Source of the DNA: UBA10438 sp964432155
GTDB lineage: Bacteria > Bacteroidota > Ignavibacteria > Kapaibacteriales > Kapaibacteriaceae
Assembly (NCBI GenBank): GCA_964432155.1
Contig: CAYSMF010000015.1
Coordinates: 1 to 51,080, forward strand
Direction of reading: 5' to 3'
Length of the DNA stretch: 51,080 nt
Positions 18,530 through 29,600 of the stretch are shown here, piece by piece. The position numbers and the translations under genes were made by a program. Below the pieces are notes generated by a model. It was not told the origin of the DNA. It searched no databases and saw only the letters and a program-made list of their open reading frames with translations. Each line of letters opens with the position of its first letter. Position 1 is the first letter of the stretch.

Positions 18530-21500
18530 TGAGGTCCCGCGTCACCATGCTTCTCCTTCTGCTCGTGCTGTGCTGCAGCGCGTTGCACGTGCGTGCCCAG
18601 CGTTGGGAAAAGGTGGCTCTGCCAGCCCCGTTCAACAGCGGATACTACCTCGATATCTTCTTCCTCCCGAGCGATCCAAACCGTGGCTGGGCATGTGATC
18701 AGAATCGCGGCTATGTGATTCGCACCGTCGATGGTGGAAAGACATGGGCCGGTGTTGTCGTTGATCCTGCCCTCAATAACTGTCACCTCGAATACGTGCA
18801 GTTCCTCGACGCAAACATTGGCTACGTCTCGGGTCCATGTGGTGTCTACAAGTCGACTGATGGCGGAGTTACATGGACGAACATTCATCCAGATCCCTCG
18901 GTATCGCTATGGGGTGGATGGTTTCGCAACGCAACGGAAGGCTGGTTCGCTGGCGGTGGCGGTTGTGGTAACAACGTTGTGTTCCGCACAGTAGATGGTG
19001 GACTAACCTACACGCGGTTTGTTGATACAACCGTCAAACGAAGTGTACTCTCCGATCCGTACTGGGATGCAACGATGCCGACGAACACGGTGTATGCAGC
19101 TGGTGCGGCCACGGTCTGGCGATCAGACGATGATGGTGTAACGTGGCAAGTCCATGCGTTCACAGGGACGAATGCTCCATGGCACGAAGAACTTGCAATG
19201 AAGGGGGCTTCCATCTGCGTGCCCCTTGGTGGAGCGAAGTGCTCTAACGTTCCTGGTGTGACAACAGGCATGCGCTTTAGTCCAGACAACGGGACGTCGT
19301 GGCGCGAATTCAATTCCGGCGAGGAGATGTTCGGCACCTTCCTCACGTCACCCACGCATGGATGGGCTGCGGGGTGGGCTGGTTCTGCATATCAAACAAC
19401 GAATGCCGGAATCAATTGGACGCTGCGCTCGTGCGGACTTGATGGTGCCGATCTCGATGATGTGTTCTTTCAGAACGACACAACAGGATGGGTCGTTGGC
19501 AATGGTGTGTTTCGCACTGCAAGCCCCCTGCGCAGAGCGAGTGATTCGATCCTTGCATTCCGCGGTGTGTGTCCAGACTCGACGAAGCGCGATACAGTTC
19601 GTGTGACCAATATCAATTGGTTGTCATCTCCATGGACTGCTACGATCATCGGCGCAGATGCAGCACACTTCCGAATCGTCAACACACTACCTGCGCAACT
19701 TGGCTCATGTTCATTCGGCGATGTGATCGTTGAATACAAACCACTGACGCGTGCTGCCCACAACGCAACACTGATGATCACCGTGCAACAGCCAGAGACC
19801 ACGCTTGTGGTGTCGCTCCAGGGTGATCAGCGCGGACGAACGGCGTTTCCAGTGGATACGCTTGTGAGTTTCCGCGATCGCGTAGGAACGCAGGTGCAGC
19901 GATCGATGATGTGGAGATCGACATCGGCTACAGAACTCGAAACGATCGTTCGCATTGTTCGTGTTAGTGGTGATAGTGGCATCTCGATGACGGCAACGAT
20001 CCCTGCAACTGTTGGTGGGGGAGTGACGCTTACCTACATCACAGCGAATCTTCGCGATACAGGATGGGTGCAGGCAACGTTTCGCGTGACACTAGCGCCA
20101 TGCGGTCGCGACACGCTTGTTACCGTGCAGATTTATGGTGAGTCGCCAATCTTCAATTCGATCTCTGCTGCAAGCGTTGCTGCCGGTTGCGACTCTACAG
20201 GTTTGCTCAAGGTGCCGATCTCGAACACGGGAAACATCCCCTTGATCATCACGAAGATTGATGCGACCACGATGGGTGTGCAGCCATTCCGTATTCGTGG
20301 ATTTGTCAGCGGAAGATTTGGCGGGCCGTGGACGTTGGCTCCGGGAGAGGTCGACACCGTAATCGTCGAGTACGTTCCACAGTCGAGCGCTGACAATGTC
20401 TCGCTCACGATCGAGCACGACGATCGCACAACGGTGCGCGGTTCGAAGACACCATGGATTGTTGCACTGCGTGGAACATCGCAACGCACACTCGTCTCGG
20501 TGACGCCACGCGTAATTGATCTTGGTTCGATGTGTGTTGGTACGTTTTACGATCGGTCGATCAGCGTAACGAATACTGGTACGTCCACCGCGTCGATGCG
20601 ATTCTCGACATCGTCTGCAAACATCACCGGCTTGCCACAAAGCAACGTGACGCTGATAAGTGGACAGCAGCGATCGTTTACGTTCACGTTTACAGCGCGA
20701 GCGAAAGGCCCGTTGAGCGATACAATTGCCATCCGACTCTCGACGTGCGACGCTGTTGAGTATGTGATTGTCAAGGGGCTTGTTGAAGACCTCGCGTTGA
20801 CGATTTCTCCAGCTTCGGTGCGCGACTCTGCAGATGTAGGCGTAACGATGCGTCATCGTTTCGTGATTCGTCTTGCAGGGGGCGATAGTGCGCGCGTTGT
20901 TGATATCCGCATGCGCCCTTTGCCGATGGCCATGACGACAAACATTCCTCGGCTGCCATTCACGCTGCGTCGCAACGATAGTGCTGAGGTGACTATTGAA
21001 TGGGGCTCACCTACGCCAGCTGAATACAAGGGTCTCCTCGAAGTTGTCGCGGTGACGTCGTGTAGCACCACGGTGAGTTCCGACGTTTCCCTCCGTGCAA
21101 TGTCAACAACAGTGCGTCACGGGCCAACATCACTCGCCTGGCAACAACGCTGTTCGCTTACGCAACGCATCGATAGCTTCTATGTCGATGTGTCTGGCGA
21201 ACGTCCGGTTGGCATCCGTGAGCTGACGGTTGTGCCTGCTTCAGCCCCCTTCCAACTTGTGAATGCGACTGTTCCTCAGACGCTTCAACCGAACACGCGC
21301 ACGTGGTTTACCGTAGCGTATCAGCCGACTGTTTTCGACAATCAGACTGCGGTTGTGCGCGTTGTTACGGATCAGCAGGAGACACTTGCCGTGGCTCTAC
21401 AAGGAGTGACGGATCTTGCTGCCGTTGATGTACAACCGACGGTTATCGATCTCGGTGAGCTGTTTGTCTGTTCGCCAGACGATGAACGTCGCGTTGTCGT

Positions 21501-22761
21501 GAAGAGTATTGGCACCATTGCTGCAGATGTGCGAGTGGAATTGGTTGACGGAGTAAATGGACTTCGCATCGGTTCGAGTCCATCGCGTATTGAGCGCGGT
21601 GATAGCGCAGACATCGTGCTAGCAGTGCAGCCATCGTTACTTCCTGTTGGACCACTACGTTCGATAGTCAAGATTATCAATGCCACGTGTGACGATACAG
21701 TCGATGTTGTTGTCGTTGGTGTTCGTCAGCCAGTTGGAACGCTGCAAGCATCACCAACTGAGGTACGTGCAACTGCTGTTGTTGGAACAGTATCGCGACA
21801 ACGCATTGTGGTGACAAATGCCGATCTCTATGAACGACGAATTATTGACGCAACGATAGTGTCATCAAGTAGCCGCTGGGCACTCGCACAGCCATTCGCG
21901 GAACGCGTACTTGCGCTAGGTGTGACGGATACGTTCGAGCTCACATTTGCGCCACTGTCTGCAGGCGACGACAACGCAGAGATCGTTCTAACAAGTGTGT
22001 CGCGCTGTTTAACAACCACGACGATTCCTCTTCGTGGTGTAGGACGTGAACCAGGTCAACCGGTAACGTACACACTGAAGCTTCGCATTGATGATTACAC
22101 GGCGCAACCAGGTTCGATCGTTCACATCCCAGTGGAATGGCAGTCGTCCATCCGCGATGCCGTGATCGACAGTGTCGCTCTTGATGTGATCTTCTCGCGC
22201 CTAAACCTTCGCGTCGACAGTATTACGGCTGGTACGATGCCTGATGTCGACGTTACGTCCACATCAACAGATGGTCGTGTGGTGCTTGTTGTTCGCCGCA
22301 CCGGAACAGAAGCTGGCGACGCAGGTACGGTTGCTGTGCTTCACGGAACAGCGTTTTCGGCAATACCCGACAGTACGCCACTCTCGTTTGCAACTGTGAG
22401 TGTGTGGGCTCAAGAAGACGTACTCGTTGAGAATGATGATGGCTCACTTGTAGTCGATGCATGCGGACCCCGGTTCCTGATCCGCATCGGTTCGCAAGCG
22501 GGTGTTCGTATCGTCTCGCCAACACCAGCGCGTGATCATGTTACCATTGCAATCGAGCTTGCTGCTCCTGACAAGATTGCGATCGATGTCGTTGATGTGT
22601 TGGGTGGCACGGTGCTTCACACGCAGAGTCGCGAGCTACTATCTGGAACGACCAGCATCGACATCCAGCTACCCGAGACGATAGCGTCGGGCACATACAT
22701 CCTGCGCGTTGCTACGCGCATGTCGGGGTCGACTTCGACGACGTTTCCCGTTATTCGGTAA
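18529..22761 (+). CDS. Large T9SS protein with YCF48/BNR-like and choice-of-anchor repeats
   Basis: This 1410-residue exported protein has a signal peptide (~1-24, ending 'LHVRAQ'). Residues ~40-330 hold at least six sialidase-like/YCF48 beta-propeller blades with the pattern 'TVDGGKTW', 'STDGGVTW', 'TVDGGLTY', 'SDDDGVTW'. The long middle (~335-1180) is a series of ~100-residue Ig-like domains of the choice-of-anchor D/ASPM-SPD-2-Hydin kind, marked by repeats such as 'VIDLGSMCVGTFYDRSI' and 'VIDLGELFVCSPDDERRV'. A cohesin-like domain is possible at ~1185-1310. The T9SS sorting domain ('IVSPTPARDHVTIAIEL') ends the protein. ATG 18529 fits the signal peptide but lacks a good ribosome site. Its ligand is unknown. 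Confidence 0.82.
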   Translation: MRSRVTMLLLLLVLCCSALHVRAQRWEKVALPAPFNSGYYLDIFFLPSDPNRGWACDQNRGYVIRTVDGGKTWAGVVVDPALNNCHLEYVQFLDANIGYVSGPCGVYKSTDGGVTWTNIHPDPSVSLWGGWFRNATEGWFAGGGGCGNNVVFRTVDGGLTYTRFVDTTVKRSVLSDPYWDATMPTNTVYAAGAATVWRSDDDGVTWQVHAFTGTNAPWHEELAMKGASICVPLGGAKCSNVPGVTTGMRFSPDNGTSWREFNSGEEMFGTFLTSPTHGWAAGWAGSAYQTTNAGINWTLRSCGLDGADLDDVFFQNDTTGWVVGNGVFRTASPLRRASDSILAFRGVCPDSTKRDTVRVTNINWLSSPWTATIIGADAAHFRIVNTLPAQLGSCSFGDVIVEYKPLTRAAHNATLMITVQQPETTLVVSLQGDQRGRTAFPVDTLVSFRDRVGTQVQRSMMWRSTSATELETIVRIVRVSGDSGISMTATIPATVGGGVTLTYITANLRDTGWVQATFRVTLAPCGRDTLVTVQIYGESPIFNSISAASVAAGCDSTGLLKVPISNTGNIPLIITKIDATTMGVQPFRIRGFVSGRFGGPWTLAPGEVDTVIVEYVPQSSADNVSLTIEHDDRTTVRGSKTPWIVALRGTSQRTLVSVTPRVIDLGSMCVGTFYDRSISVTNTGTSTASMRFSTSSANITGLPQSNVTLISGQQRSFTFTFTARAKGPLSDTIAIRLSTCDAVEYVIVKGLVEDLALTISPASVRDSADVGVTMRHRFVIRLAGGDSARVVDIRMRPLPMAMTTNIPRLPFTLRRNDSAEVTIEWGSPTPAEYKGLLEVVAVTSCSTTVSSDVSLRAMSTTVRHGPTSLAWQQRCSLTQRIDSFYVDVSGERPVGIRELTVVPASAPFQLVNATVPQTLQPNTRTWFTVAYQPTVFDNQTAVVRVVTDQQETLAVALQGVTDLAAVDVQPTVIDLGELFVCSPDDERRVVVKSIGTIAADVRVELVDGVNGLRIGSSPSRIERGDSADIVLAVQPSLLPVGPLRSIVKIINATCDDTVDVVVVGVRQPVGTLQASPTEVRATAVVGTVSRQRIVVTNADLYERRIIDATIVSSSSRWALAQPFAERVLALGVTDTFELTFAPLSAGDDNAEIVLTSVSRCLTTTTIPLRGVGREPGQPVTYTLKLRIDDYTAQPGSIVHIPVEWQSSIRDAVIDSVALDVIFSRLNLRVDSITAGTMPDVDVTSTSTDGRVVLVVRRTGTEAGDAGTVAVLHGTAFSAIPDSTPLSFATVSVWAQEDVLVENDDGSLVVDACGPRFLIRIGSQAGVRIVSPTPARDHVTIAIELAAPDKIAIDVVDVLGGTVLHTQSRELLSGTTSIDIQLPETIASGTYILRVATRMSGSTSTTFPVIR

Positions 22762-23743
22762 GTGAGCCGTACAGATTCTTGAGACAGAATCGTACGCCAT
22801 CTTGAAGTGCCACCTTCGAATCCGTCGGAATAATCACATCGGCTTTTGCAAGGGGCGAGTACGACGCATCGGACTTGAGCTCGTTGTGTGTGATGCGAAG
22901 GCCAGCGCCGCCACGGATGCGCTCACACAGTCCCGTGATCAGGCGAGTTACTTCGAACCCCTTCAGGATCTTTAGCTCCGTAGCCGAGGCAGGATTATAG
23001 TTCTCGACCATGAAAAGTCCAGCCATTGCGTAGATACTATCACGTGTCTCCATATCAATCACCGTGAGAGAGTCGTGGCGTCGTAGTGCCGCAACGATCG
23101 TTGATGCTACATCGTACGAAGCAGCGACCTTTTCACGAAAGATTGCCCACGGTGCAAGCCCCTTCTCACCATCAAGAAAATGCGTACCACCAAGGGCTGT
23201 GAGTTTTGTGGGCCGAACACGAAATGCTGAATCGGCAGCAGCATAGAGGTCGGGACGCAGCACCGCCTCGCATAGGGCGCGTTGCATTGCGGTGAGAATA
23301 GCAGGATCAATCACGCGTCGGCCCGTACCATCCTCTGTGAGGAACGACGTAGCGTACCCCGTTCCCTCAGTGCTTACGATCCATCCCTCGCCGCCAACGA
23401 TCGTGAGTTGTACGCGCACGAGATTCACAATGCGTGCGATATCGATAAACGCGATGAGCTCTGCACCCATACGATCTGCTACTGCTTGTGCCGTGCGAAG
23501 CGAGTCGGGAAATGCGCGTGCGACGGAATCACGTGTTTCGTTCGGAATCATAGCGTACGACTTCGAGAGCTCACAGGCGAGCGCCATAGCAGCCTCTGCC
23601 TTGTACGCCGACAACAGCGTATCGGTCTTTGGGAACGAGATGCCGCCGAGCATTACACGCTGCTGCGCGTGAGCCGTTGATGGCATTCCGATCACCATCA
23701 GCGCAAGCACGAGGGCGCTTAGAGCCGCGTGTTTCCAATTCAT
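22751..23743 (-). CDS. Secreted protein of unknown function
   Basis: I do not recognise this 330-residue protein. It has a clear signal peptide (~1-26, ending 'STAHAQQ'), so it is exported, and no lipobox. The mature part has an alpha/beta look: 'MLGGISFPKTDTLL', then a helical 'EAAMALACELSKSY', then 'GAELIAFIDIARIVNLVRVQL', a layout loosely like TolB/CsgG/LpoB-type N-terminal domains. The second half is helical with 'RIRGGAGLRITHNELKSD'. ATG 23743 is chosen because the signal peptide starts there, with GGGGTG upstream; starts further out would cross into the TonB receptor leader. It is divergent from that receptor by 87 bp and convergent with the 1410-residue T9SS gene (11-bp overlap). Confidence 0.7.
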   Translation of the reverse strand: MNWKHAALSALVLALMVIGMPSTAHAQQRVMLGGISFPKTDTLLSAYKAEAAMALACELSKSYAMIPNETRDSVARAFPDSLRTAQAVADRMGAELIAFIDIARIVNLVRVQLTIVGGEGWIVSTEGTGYATSFLTEDGTGRRVIDPAILTAMQRALCEAVLRPDLYAAADSAFRVRPTKLTALGGTHFLDGEKGLAPWAIFREKVAASYDVASTIVAALRRHDSLTVIDMETRDSIYAMAGLFMVENYNPASATELKILKGFEVTRLITGLCERIRGGAGLRITHNELKSDASYSPLAKADVIIPTDSKVALQDGVRFCLKNLYGSLTE

Positions 23744-23830
23744 AACACCCCGGTAAAACACACCTAATGGGCTGCCGATAGTTTCGAAGACGTTCGTTCT
23801 GTTCATGTCGTACAAGTGGTCGGATTTCTC

Positions 23831-26656
23831 ATGAAACAATTCATTCTCACAGTGCTTATCGCATGTAGCTCGGTTGCGCTGATGGCGCAAAGCGGCTCCA
23901 TCGAGGGCAAAGTTACGGATGCGGAGACCGGTGAGGCTCTTCGTGGTGCAAGTGTAAGTGTTGTAGCCACGAAGAAAGGCTCGTACACCGACTCCAAGGG
24001 CACATTCCGCATTAAGAAGGTTGCTCCCGGTACCTACGCAATTCGCGTTACGTTCATTGGCTACGATCCAAAGGTTGTTGAAGGCATCGTTGTTGGGGAA
24101 TCAGAGCCAGCAACTGTGAGTGTGCTTCTCGGAGCAACGAAGAAGGTCGGCAAGGAAGTCGTAGTGCAGGCTGACCGTGCGATGGATAACGCAGCAGCGC
24201 TGCTGAACCAACGCAAGAATGCATCGCAAGTAAGTGACGGAATTGGCAAGGAGGAAATCTCCAAGCTCCCTGATAGCGATGCTGGACAAGCCATGAAGCG
24301 CGTGTCGGGCGTAACGCTTGTCGAAGGCAAGTACGTCTACGTCCGCGGTGTGAGCGATCGCTACAGCAACACAACGCTGAATGGTGCCGCTCTCTCATCA
24401 ACCGAGCCTGATAAGAAGGCGTTCGCATTCGATATGTTCCCCGCAGAACTGCTTGAAAATGCCAACGTCGCGAAGTCATTCACACCAGATCTGCCAGGCA
24501 ACTTTGCTGGTGGACTGGTGCAGCTGAACACAATCGATTTCCCTACAGCGTTCGGTGTAAAGCTCAGCGCCTCGCAGTCACTCAACGACTTTGTGTCCTT
24601 CCATCAGGGACAGTTTCTTACCTACTCTGGCTCGTCGCGCGATTGGTTTGCAGGGGGCGCGAGTGATCGCAGAGCTCCAGCGAATCTTCCAGCGAACCGT
24701 CAGGAGTTCCTCGAACTCAACTCGAAGGCACAGATCGGCGATGCCGATGCAGCTGCACGCGTGGCGGAAATCGGCAGCGGATTCCCGAACCGTGATTGGC
24801 AGACGGCGTATGAGACGGCGCCGTCCAACGGGGGAATGGGTGTGACGTTGACCGCTCCATTTGACATCGGCGAACAGGATGCATTTGGTCTTGTAGCGAA
24901 TCTCAACTATGGCTCATCGCATGCAATCAATCGCATGACACGTAGCGGTCTGCAAGCAGATCGCACACTTGGTTTCGAAAAGACGGGCACAACAGCAACG
25001 CGCAGTGCAAGTCTTGGCGGCCTTCTCAACATGGCCTATCGAATTGGCGAAAGCAGCACACTCTCGCTGAAGAATGTCTACAATCGCTCGATGGACGACG
25101 AGTCGCTCGAACTCTACGGTGAGAGCTACACACAAGCACAGACACGACGTGAGTTTGGCTTCAACTACGTGCAGAAGGAACTCCTTTCGTCGCAGGCTAG
25201 TGGTGAGCACGTGCTTGGTTTTGCCAACAACACGGTGGTTGACTGGAAGCTTGGGTATTCCGAGACAAATCGTAACGAACCAGACTATCGTCGCCTTCAG
25301 TACTCACGTCAGTCGACTGATGAACCTGGCACGATGTCGATCAACTTCTCACCATCACCTACGGGAGATGGCACGACGGCTGGTCGGTTCTACTCGGACA
25401 TGTCCGAGTATTACCGCATTGCTTCATTGAACACTGTTGTACCGGTGCAGGCTGCGAAGATCAAGTTCGGCGGACTCTACGAGTTCCGGAATCGCGACTT
25501 CTCAGCACGTTCATTCACGATCATTCAGTCACGCAACTATGCAGGTGACGTGGATGATCTGTTCCGCGGCAACGAGTTTGGTCCAGTCAATCCGTTCACT
25601 GCATTTGCTGACTCAAACTTCCGCGCAGACCGTCTGATGATGTCAGAAGAAACCCGACTGTCAGACAAGTACGTAGCGAACGAGCGCATTGCAGCTGGCT
25701 ATGCTATGGCTGATGTTCCGTTTGATGTTGCCGATGTCAAGGTGCGCTTCATTGGCGGTGCGCGAATCGAAAGTAGCATTCAAGAGCTTGCATCATTCGA
25801 CGTACAGGATCGTGCCGTGAATCCAATTGTGGATGTCACAGACGTTCTTCCGTCGATCAACCTGGTTGTGAGTCCGACCGAGTCCATGAACATCCGCGCA
25901 AGTGCGACGCAAACACTTGCCCGTCCATCGCTTCGTGAATTCGCCCCATTCTCGTTCTACAACTTCCAGATTCAAGCTGTTACCACAGGCAACCCGAATC
26001 TTACACGCGCTCTTGTCCAGAACTATGACTTGCGTTGGGAGCTCTTCCCGAATCCAGGTGAAGTGATCAGTGTGAGCGCGTTCTACAAGACGTTCCAAAA
26101 CGCCATTGAGGAAACGATTCTCCCGTCTACATCTGAGTTGATCTACAGCTTTCAGAACGCGAATGGATTGGCACAGAACTATGGAGTTGAGCTCGAGCTT
26201 CGCAAGCAGCTTGGATTCATTGCCGACTTCATGAAGCCGTTCACAATCTCGTTGAATGCGGCGGTGATTACATCAAGCATCAGCGTCAATCAGGGTGGCG
26301 TTGTAGACGAGCGAGCGATGTGGGGTCAGAGTCCATACACGATCAATGTCGGCCTCTTCTACACCAACTTCTCGTCGGGTTCAACGATTAACCTTGGCTA
26401 CAACACCTACGGTGCGCGCATCATCAAGGTTGGTCAACGCGGTGCATATCAGTTCGATGATCCGCACGTGTACGAAATGCCTCGTCATGTTATCGATCTC
26501 AGCTTCACGCAGGCTCTCAGCAGTGTGCTCGAACTCAAGTTCGCAGTGCGCGATATCCTGAATCAGCCTCTGTACTGGGAACAGGGTGGTATCAACATTC
26601 AATCAAACATCCGCGGTCGGACGTTCACGTTCGGCGTCGGATATCGCATTCAGTAA
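23831..26656 (+). CDS. TonB-dependent receptor with CarboxypepD_reg-like domain
   Basis: This 941-residue outer-membrane receptor probably takes up a ligand energised by TonB-ExbBD. The signal peptide is ~1-20. A carboxypeptidase-regulatory-like beta domain follows ('IEGKVTDAETGEALRGASV', ~25-105). The plug domain has 'KEEISKLPDSDAGQAMKRVS', 'YVYVRGVSDRYSNTTLNGA' and 'GNFAGGLVQLNT', and the 22-strand barrel runs to the C terminus, ending 'FGVGYRIQ'. The plug signature 'LPDSDAGQAMKRVSGV' is typical of receptors paired with secreted proteins. ATG 23831 fits the signal peptide. The gene directly downstream (33-bp gap) encodes a large T9SS protein and is likely co-transcribed. The substrate cannot be told from sequence. 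Confidence 0.92.
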   Translation: MKQFILTVLIACSSVALMAQSGSIEGKVTDAETGEALRGASVSVVATKKGSYTDSKGTFRIKKVAPGTYAIRVTFIGYDPKVVEGIVVGESEPATVSVLLGATKKVGKEVVVQADRAMDNAAALLNQRKNASQVSDGIGKEEISKLPDSDAGQAMKRVSGVTLVEGKYVYVRGVSDRYSNTTLNGAALSSTEPDKKAFAFDMFPAELLENANVAKSFTPDLPGNFAGGLVQLNTIDFPTAFGVKLSASQSLNDFVSFHQGQFLTYSGSSRDWFAGGASDRRAPANLPANRQEFLELNSKAQIGDADAAARVAEIGSGFPNRDWQTAYETAPSNGGMGVTLTAPFDIGEQDAFGLVANLNYGSSHAINRMTRSGLQADRTLGFEKTGTTATRSASLGGLLNMAYRIGESSTLSLKNVYNRSMDDESLELYGESYTQAQTRREFGFNYVQKELLSSQASGEHVLGFANNTVVDWKLGYSETNRNEPDYRRLQYSRQSTDEPGTMSINFSPSPTGDGTTAGRFYSDMSEYYRIASLNTVVPVQAAKIKFGGLYEFRNRDFSARSFTIIQSRNYAGDVDDLFRGNEFGPVNPFTAFADSNFRADRLMMSEETRLSDKYVANERIAAGYAMADVPFDVADVKVRFIGGARIESSIQELASFDVQDRAVNPIVDVTDVLPSINLVVSPTESMNIRASATQTLARPSLREFAPFSFYNFQIQAVTTGNPNLTRALVQNYDLRWELFPNPGEVISVSAFYKTFQNAIEETILPSTSELIYSFQNANGLAQNYGVELELRKQLGFIADFMKPFTISLNAAVITSSISVNQGGVVDERAMWGQSPYTINVGLFYTNFSSGSTINLGYNTYGARIIKVGQRGAYQFDDPHVYEMPRHVIDLSFTQALSSVLELKFAVRDILNQPLYWEQGGINIQSNIRGRTFTFGVGYRIQ

Positions 26657-26689
26657 ACGACTGTTTTGTCATTTCTCCTAGGGGTTGTT

Positions 26690-29600
26690 ATGAAGACTTG
26701 GAGTCTTCTCATTGCAGCGCTCGTATTTGCGGTCGGTGTCGCTTCGGCACAGAACCCGACATCGTGTCGCCTCACATTTCCGAATGGCGGTGAAACATTC
26801 CGCCCGGGCTCAACGCAGGAATTGCGTTGGGATACGGCTGGCACCTTCCGCGCACGTTGGCGGTTCAAGTACGGAACATCACCAGCAGGTCCATGGACTA
26901 CGCTTGCAGGACGTGGGAATGTACTTGACTCTGCGACATCCCGTGGTCAATCAGTACCGTCGGCAAGCGGCGGATGGCGCGTGCCGGCACAAGGCACAAC
27001 AAGCGGCTATATCCGGATGGAGCTGATTGCTGATTCGAACAACGTGTTCGACATCTCCGATAGCCCCTTCACGATTGAATCCCCTTCGGTTGTAACACCC
27101 GACTCAGTCCTTCGTGGTGAGATCACGGGACGCGTAACGCTTCGCAATACAAAGATCTACGGCATCGATGGATATGTGTACGTCAATGATGGTGCTGTAC
27201 TTGAGGTCGAACCAGGTACGATCATCGTGGGTGATACGGTAGGCCAGAACTCTGTGCTGTGTATCAACCGCGGTGGCAAGATCATCGCGAATGGCACGAA
27301 GCAACAGCCAATCATCTTCACATCATCTGCAGCTCCAGGTCAGCGCGCACGCGGCGACTGGGGTGGCATCGTGATCTGTGGTCGCGCTCGCACAAATCAT
27401 CCGGGCGGACAAGCAGCTATCGAAGGTGGTATCGCTGATGCAACTCCGGGTGGACGTGGTTGGTTTGGTGGACAAGATGACGATGACTCAAGCGGATCCC
27501 TTCAGTATGTGCGCATTGAGTTCGCTGGTATCGCTGTTGCTCCGAACAACGAGCTTAACTCGCTCACGATGGGTGGTGTTGGCCGCAAGACAGTGATGCA
27601 CCACATTCAAGTATCGTACGGAAATGATGACGGATTTGAATGGTTCGGCGGTACAGTGAACGGCAAGTACTTCATCTCGTATGGTATCCTTGACGACGAC
27701 TTTGATGCTGACAACGGTTACAGCGGCAAGCTGCAATTCGGTCTCGTGAAGCGTTTCCGCACAGTTGCCGACGTATCAACATCGCAGGCAATCGAAACGG
27801 ACAATGATGCAAACAGCTCATTCAACCGTCCATTCACATCAGCTGTGTTTTCTAATCTCACGCTGATTGGACCAATTGCCGACACTTCGTGGACAACAGG
27901 CAGCGGTGTGAATCAGTATAACAGTCGCTACGGTGCTGCTATGCAGATTCGTCGCAACTCACGCTTGAGCGTATTCAACACGGTTGTCGTCGGATGGCCA
28001 CGCGGGATTGAAATCGCGCAGGCACCAACGATGGCTGCAGCCTTCACCGATTCACTTGCAGTACGTACATCAAACTGGTATGGTGTTAAAGGTTCATGGC
28101 TCAACCTTGCTGGAGGTACACCACCTGCTGGTATGGATGCGAACTGGGTTGCTAAGCAGGAATTCAACAATAGCGCTGATCGATCGAATCCTAACAATGC
28201 ATTCCTCGTTAATCCATGGGCAACAGACGGCACCTTTAATGCTCGTCCGCGTGAGGTTGCACCATACCTCAATACGGCACAGTTTGCCAATGGCGGACCG
28301 CTGTATGCAATCGATGACACCTTCTTCGAGCGCGTTGCGTATCGCGGTGCATTCCCTGCAGACGGTGAAGCATGGGATGAAGGTTGGGCGAACTACGACC
28401 CAGTAAACACAGAGTATCGCGCTGCGGTTGTTGTGCGCATCACGAAGCCAGGAGCAGCTGCCGGCGAGTCGTACCTCCAGGGCACGAAGGTCAACATTGA
28501 GTGGGACACAACGAGCGCTGCCGGTAACCGCTACAAGTTCGAATTCGCAACATCTGCGCAGGGACCATGGTCGCCTATCGCGGGTGCCGAGAATGTAGTT
28601 GACGCTGGTGCAACACGCGGCAAGTTGGTGAACGGCTTTACTGCTCCGAACGTCGTTACGCAGAGCGGCTACATCAAGATGACGCTGATCAGCGATCCGA
28701 CAAAGTTTGACGTAACTGACATTCCATTTGCAATCACAGCACCAGTAGTTGTTGAGCCAACGGTTCGTTTGATCGAGCCTGGCACGAACGTTCGCGAAGT
28801 GCGCGTTGGTCAGTCGGTGGACCTCCGCTGGGACACAACTGGCACGTTCCGTCAGCGCTGGCGCTTTGAGTTCGGCAAGAGCCCGTCTGGTCCGTGGACA
28901 ACGATCTCTGGCCTGTCGAATGTTCTTGATTCAGCAGCACGTCGTGGTGCAGTCGCCGGTGGTATCGTCTTCCGTCCGAGCGACCAAACAGAGACGGGAT
29001 ACGTCCGTATGGTGTTGCTTAGCGACACAACGAAGACTGACATTAACGACAATCCGATCAAGATCGTCGCTCCGGCACCTGTACGTGCAGACTCCGTGCT
29101 TCGTGGCGAAATCACTGGTCGTGTGAAACTCTCGAACACGAAGATCTACGGTCTTGACGGTTATGTCTATGTCAATGATGGTGCCGTACTAGAAATCGAA
29201 GCAGGTACGATCATCCTCGGCGATACAGTAGGACAGAACTCTGTGCTCTGCATCAACAAGGGTGGCAAGCTTATCGCAAATGGTACACGTAAGCTGCCGA
29301 TCGTCTTCACGTCGAGCGCACTGCCGGGTCAGCGTGCACGTGGCGACTGGGGTGGCATCGTAATCTGTGGTAAGGCTCGCACAAACCACCCAGGTGGTCA
29401 AGCTGCAATTGAAGGCGGTATCGCAGAGTCGACACCAGGTGGACGTGGTTGGTTTGGTGGTCAGGACGACGACGACTCGAGCGGTTCGCTTCAATACGTT
29501 CGTATCGAGTTTGCCGGTATCGCTGTTGCTCCGAACAACGAGCTTAACTCGCTCACGATGGGTGGTGTTGGACGCAAGACTGTGCTGAATAACATTCAGG

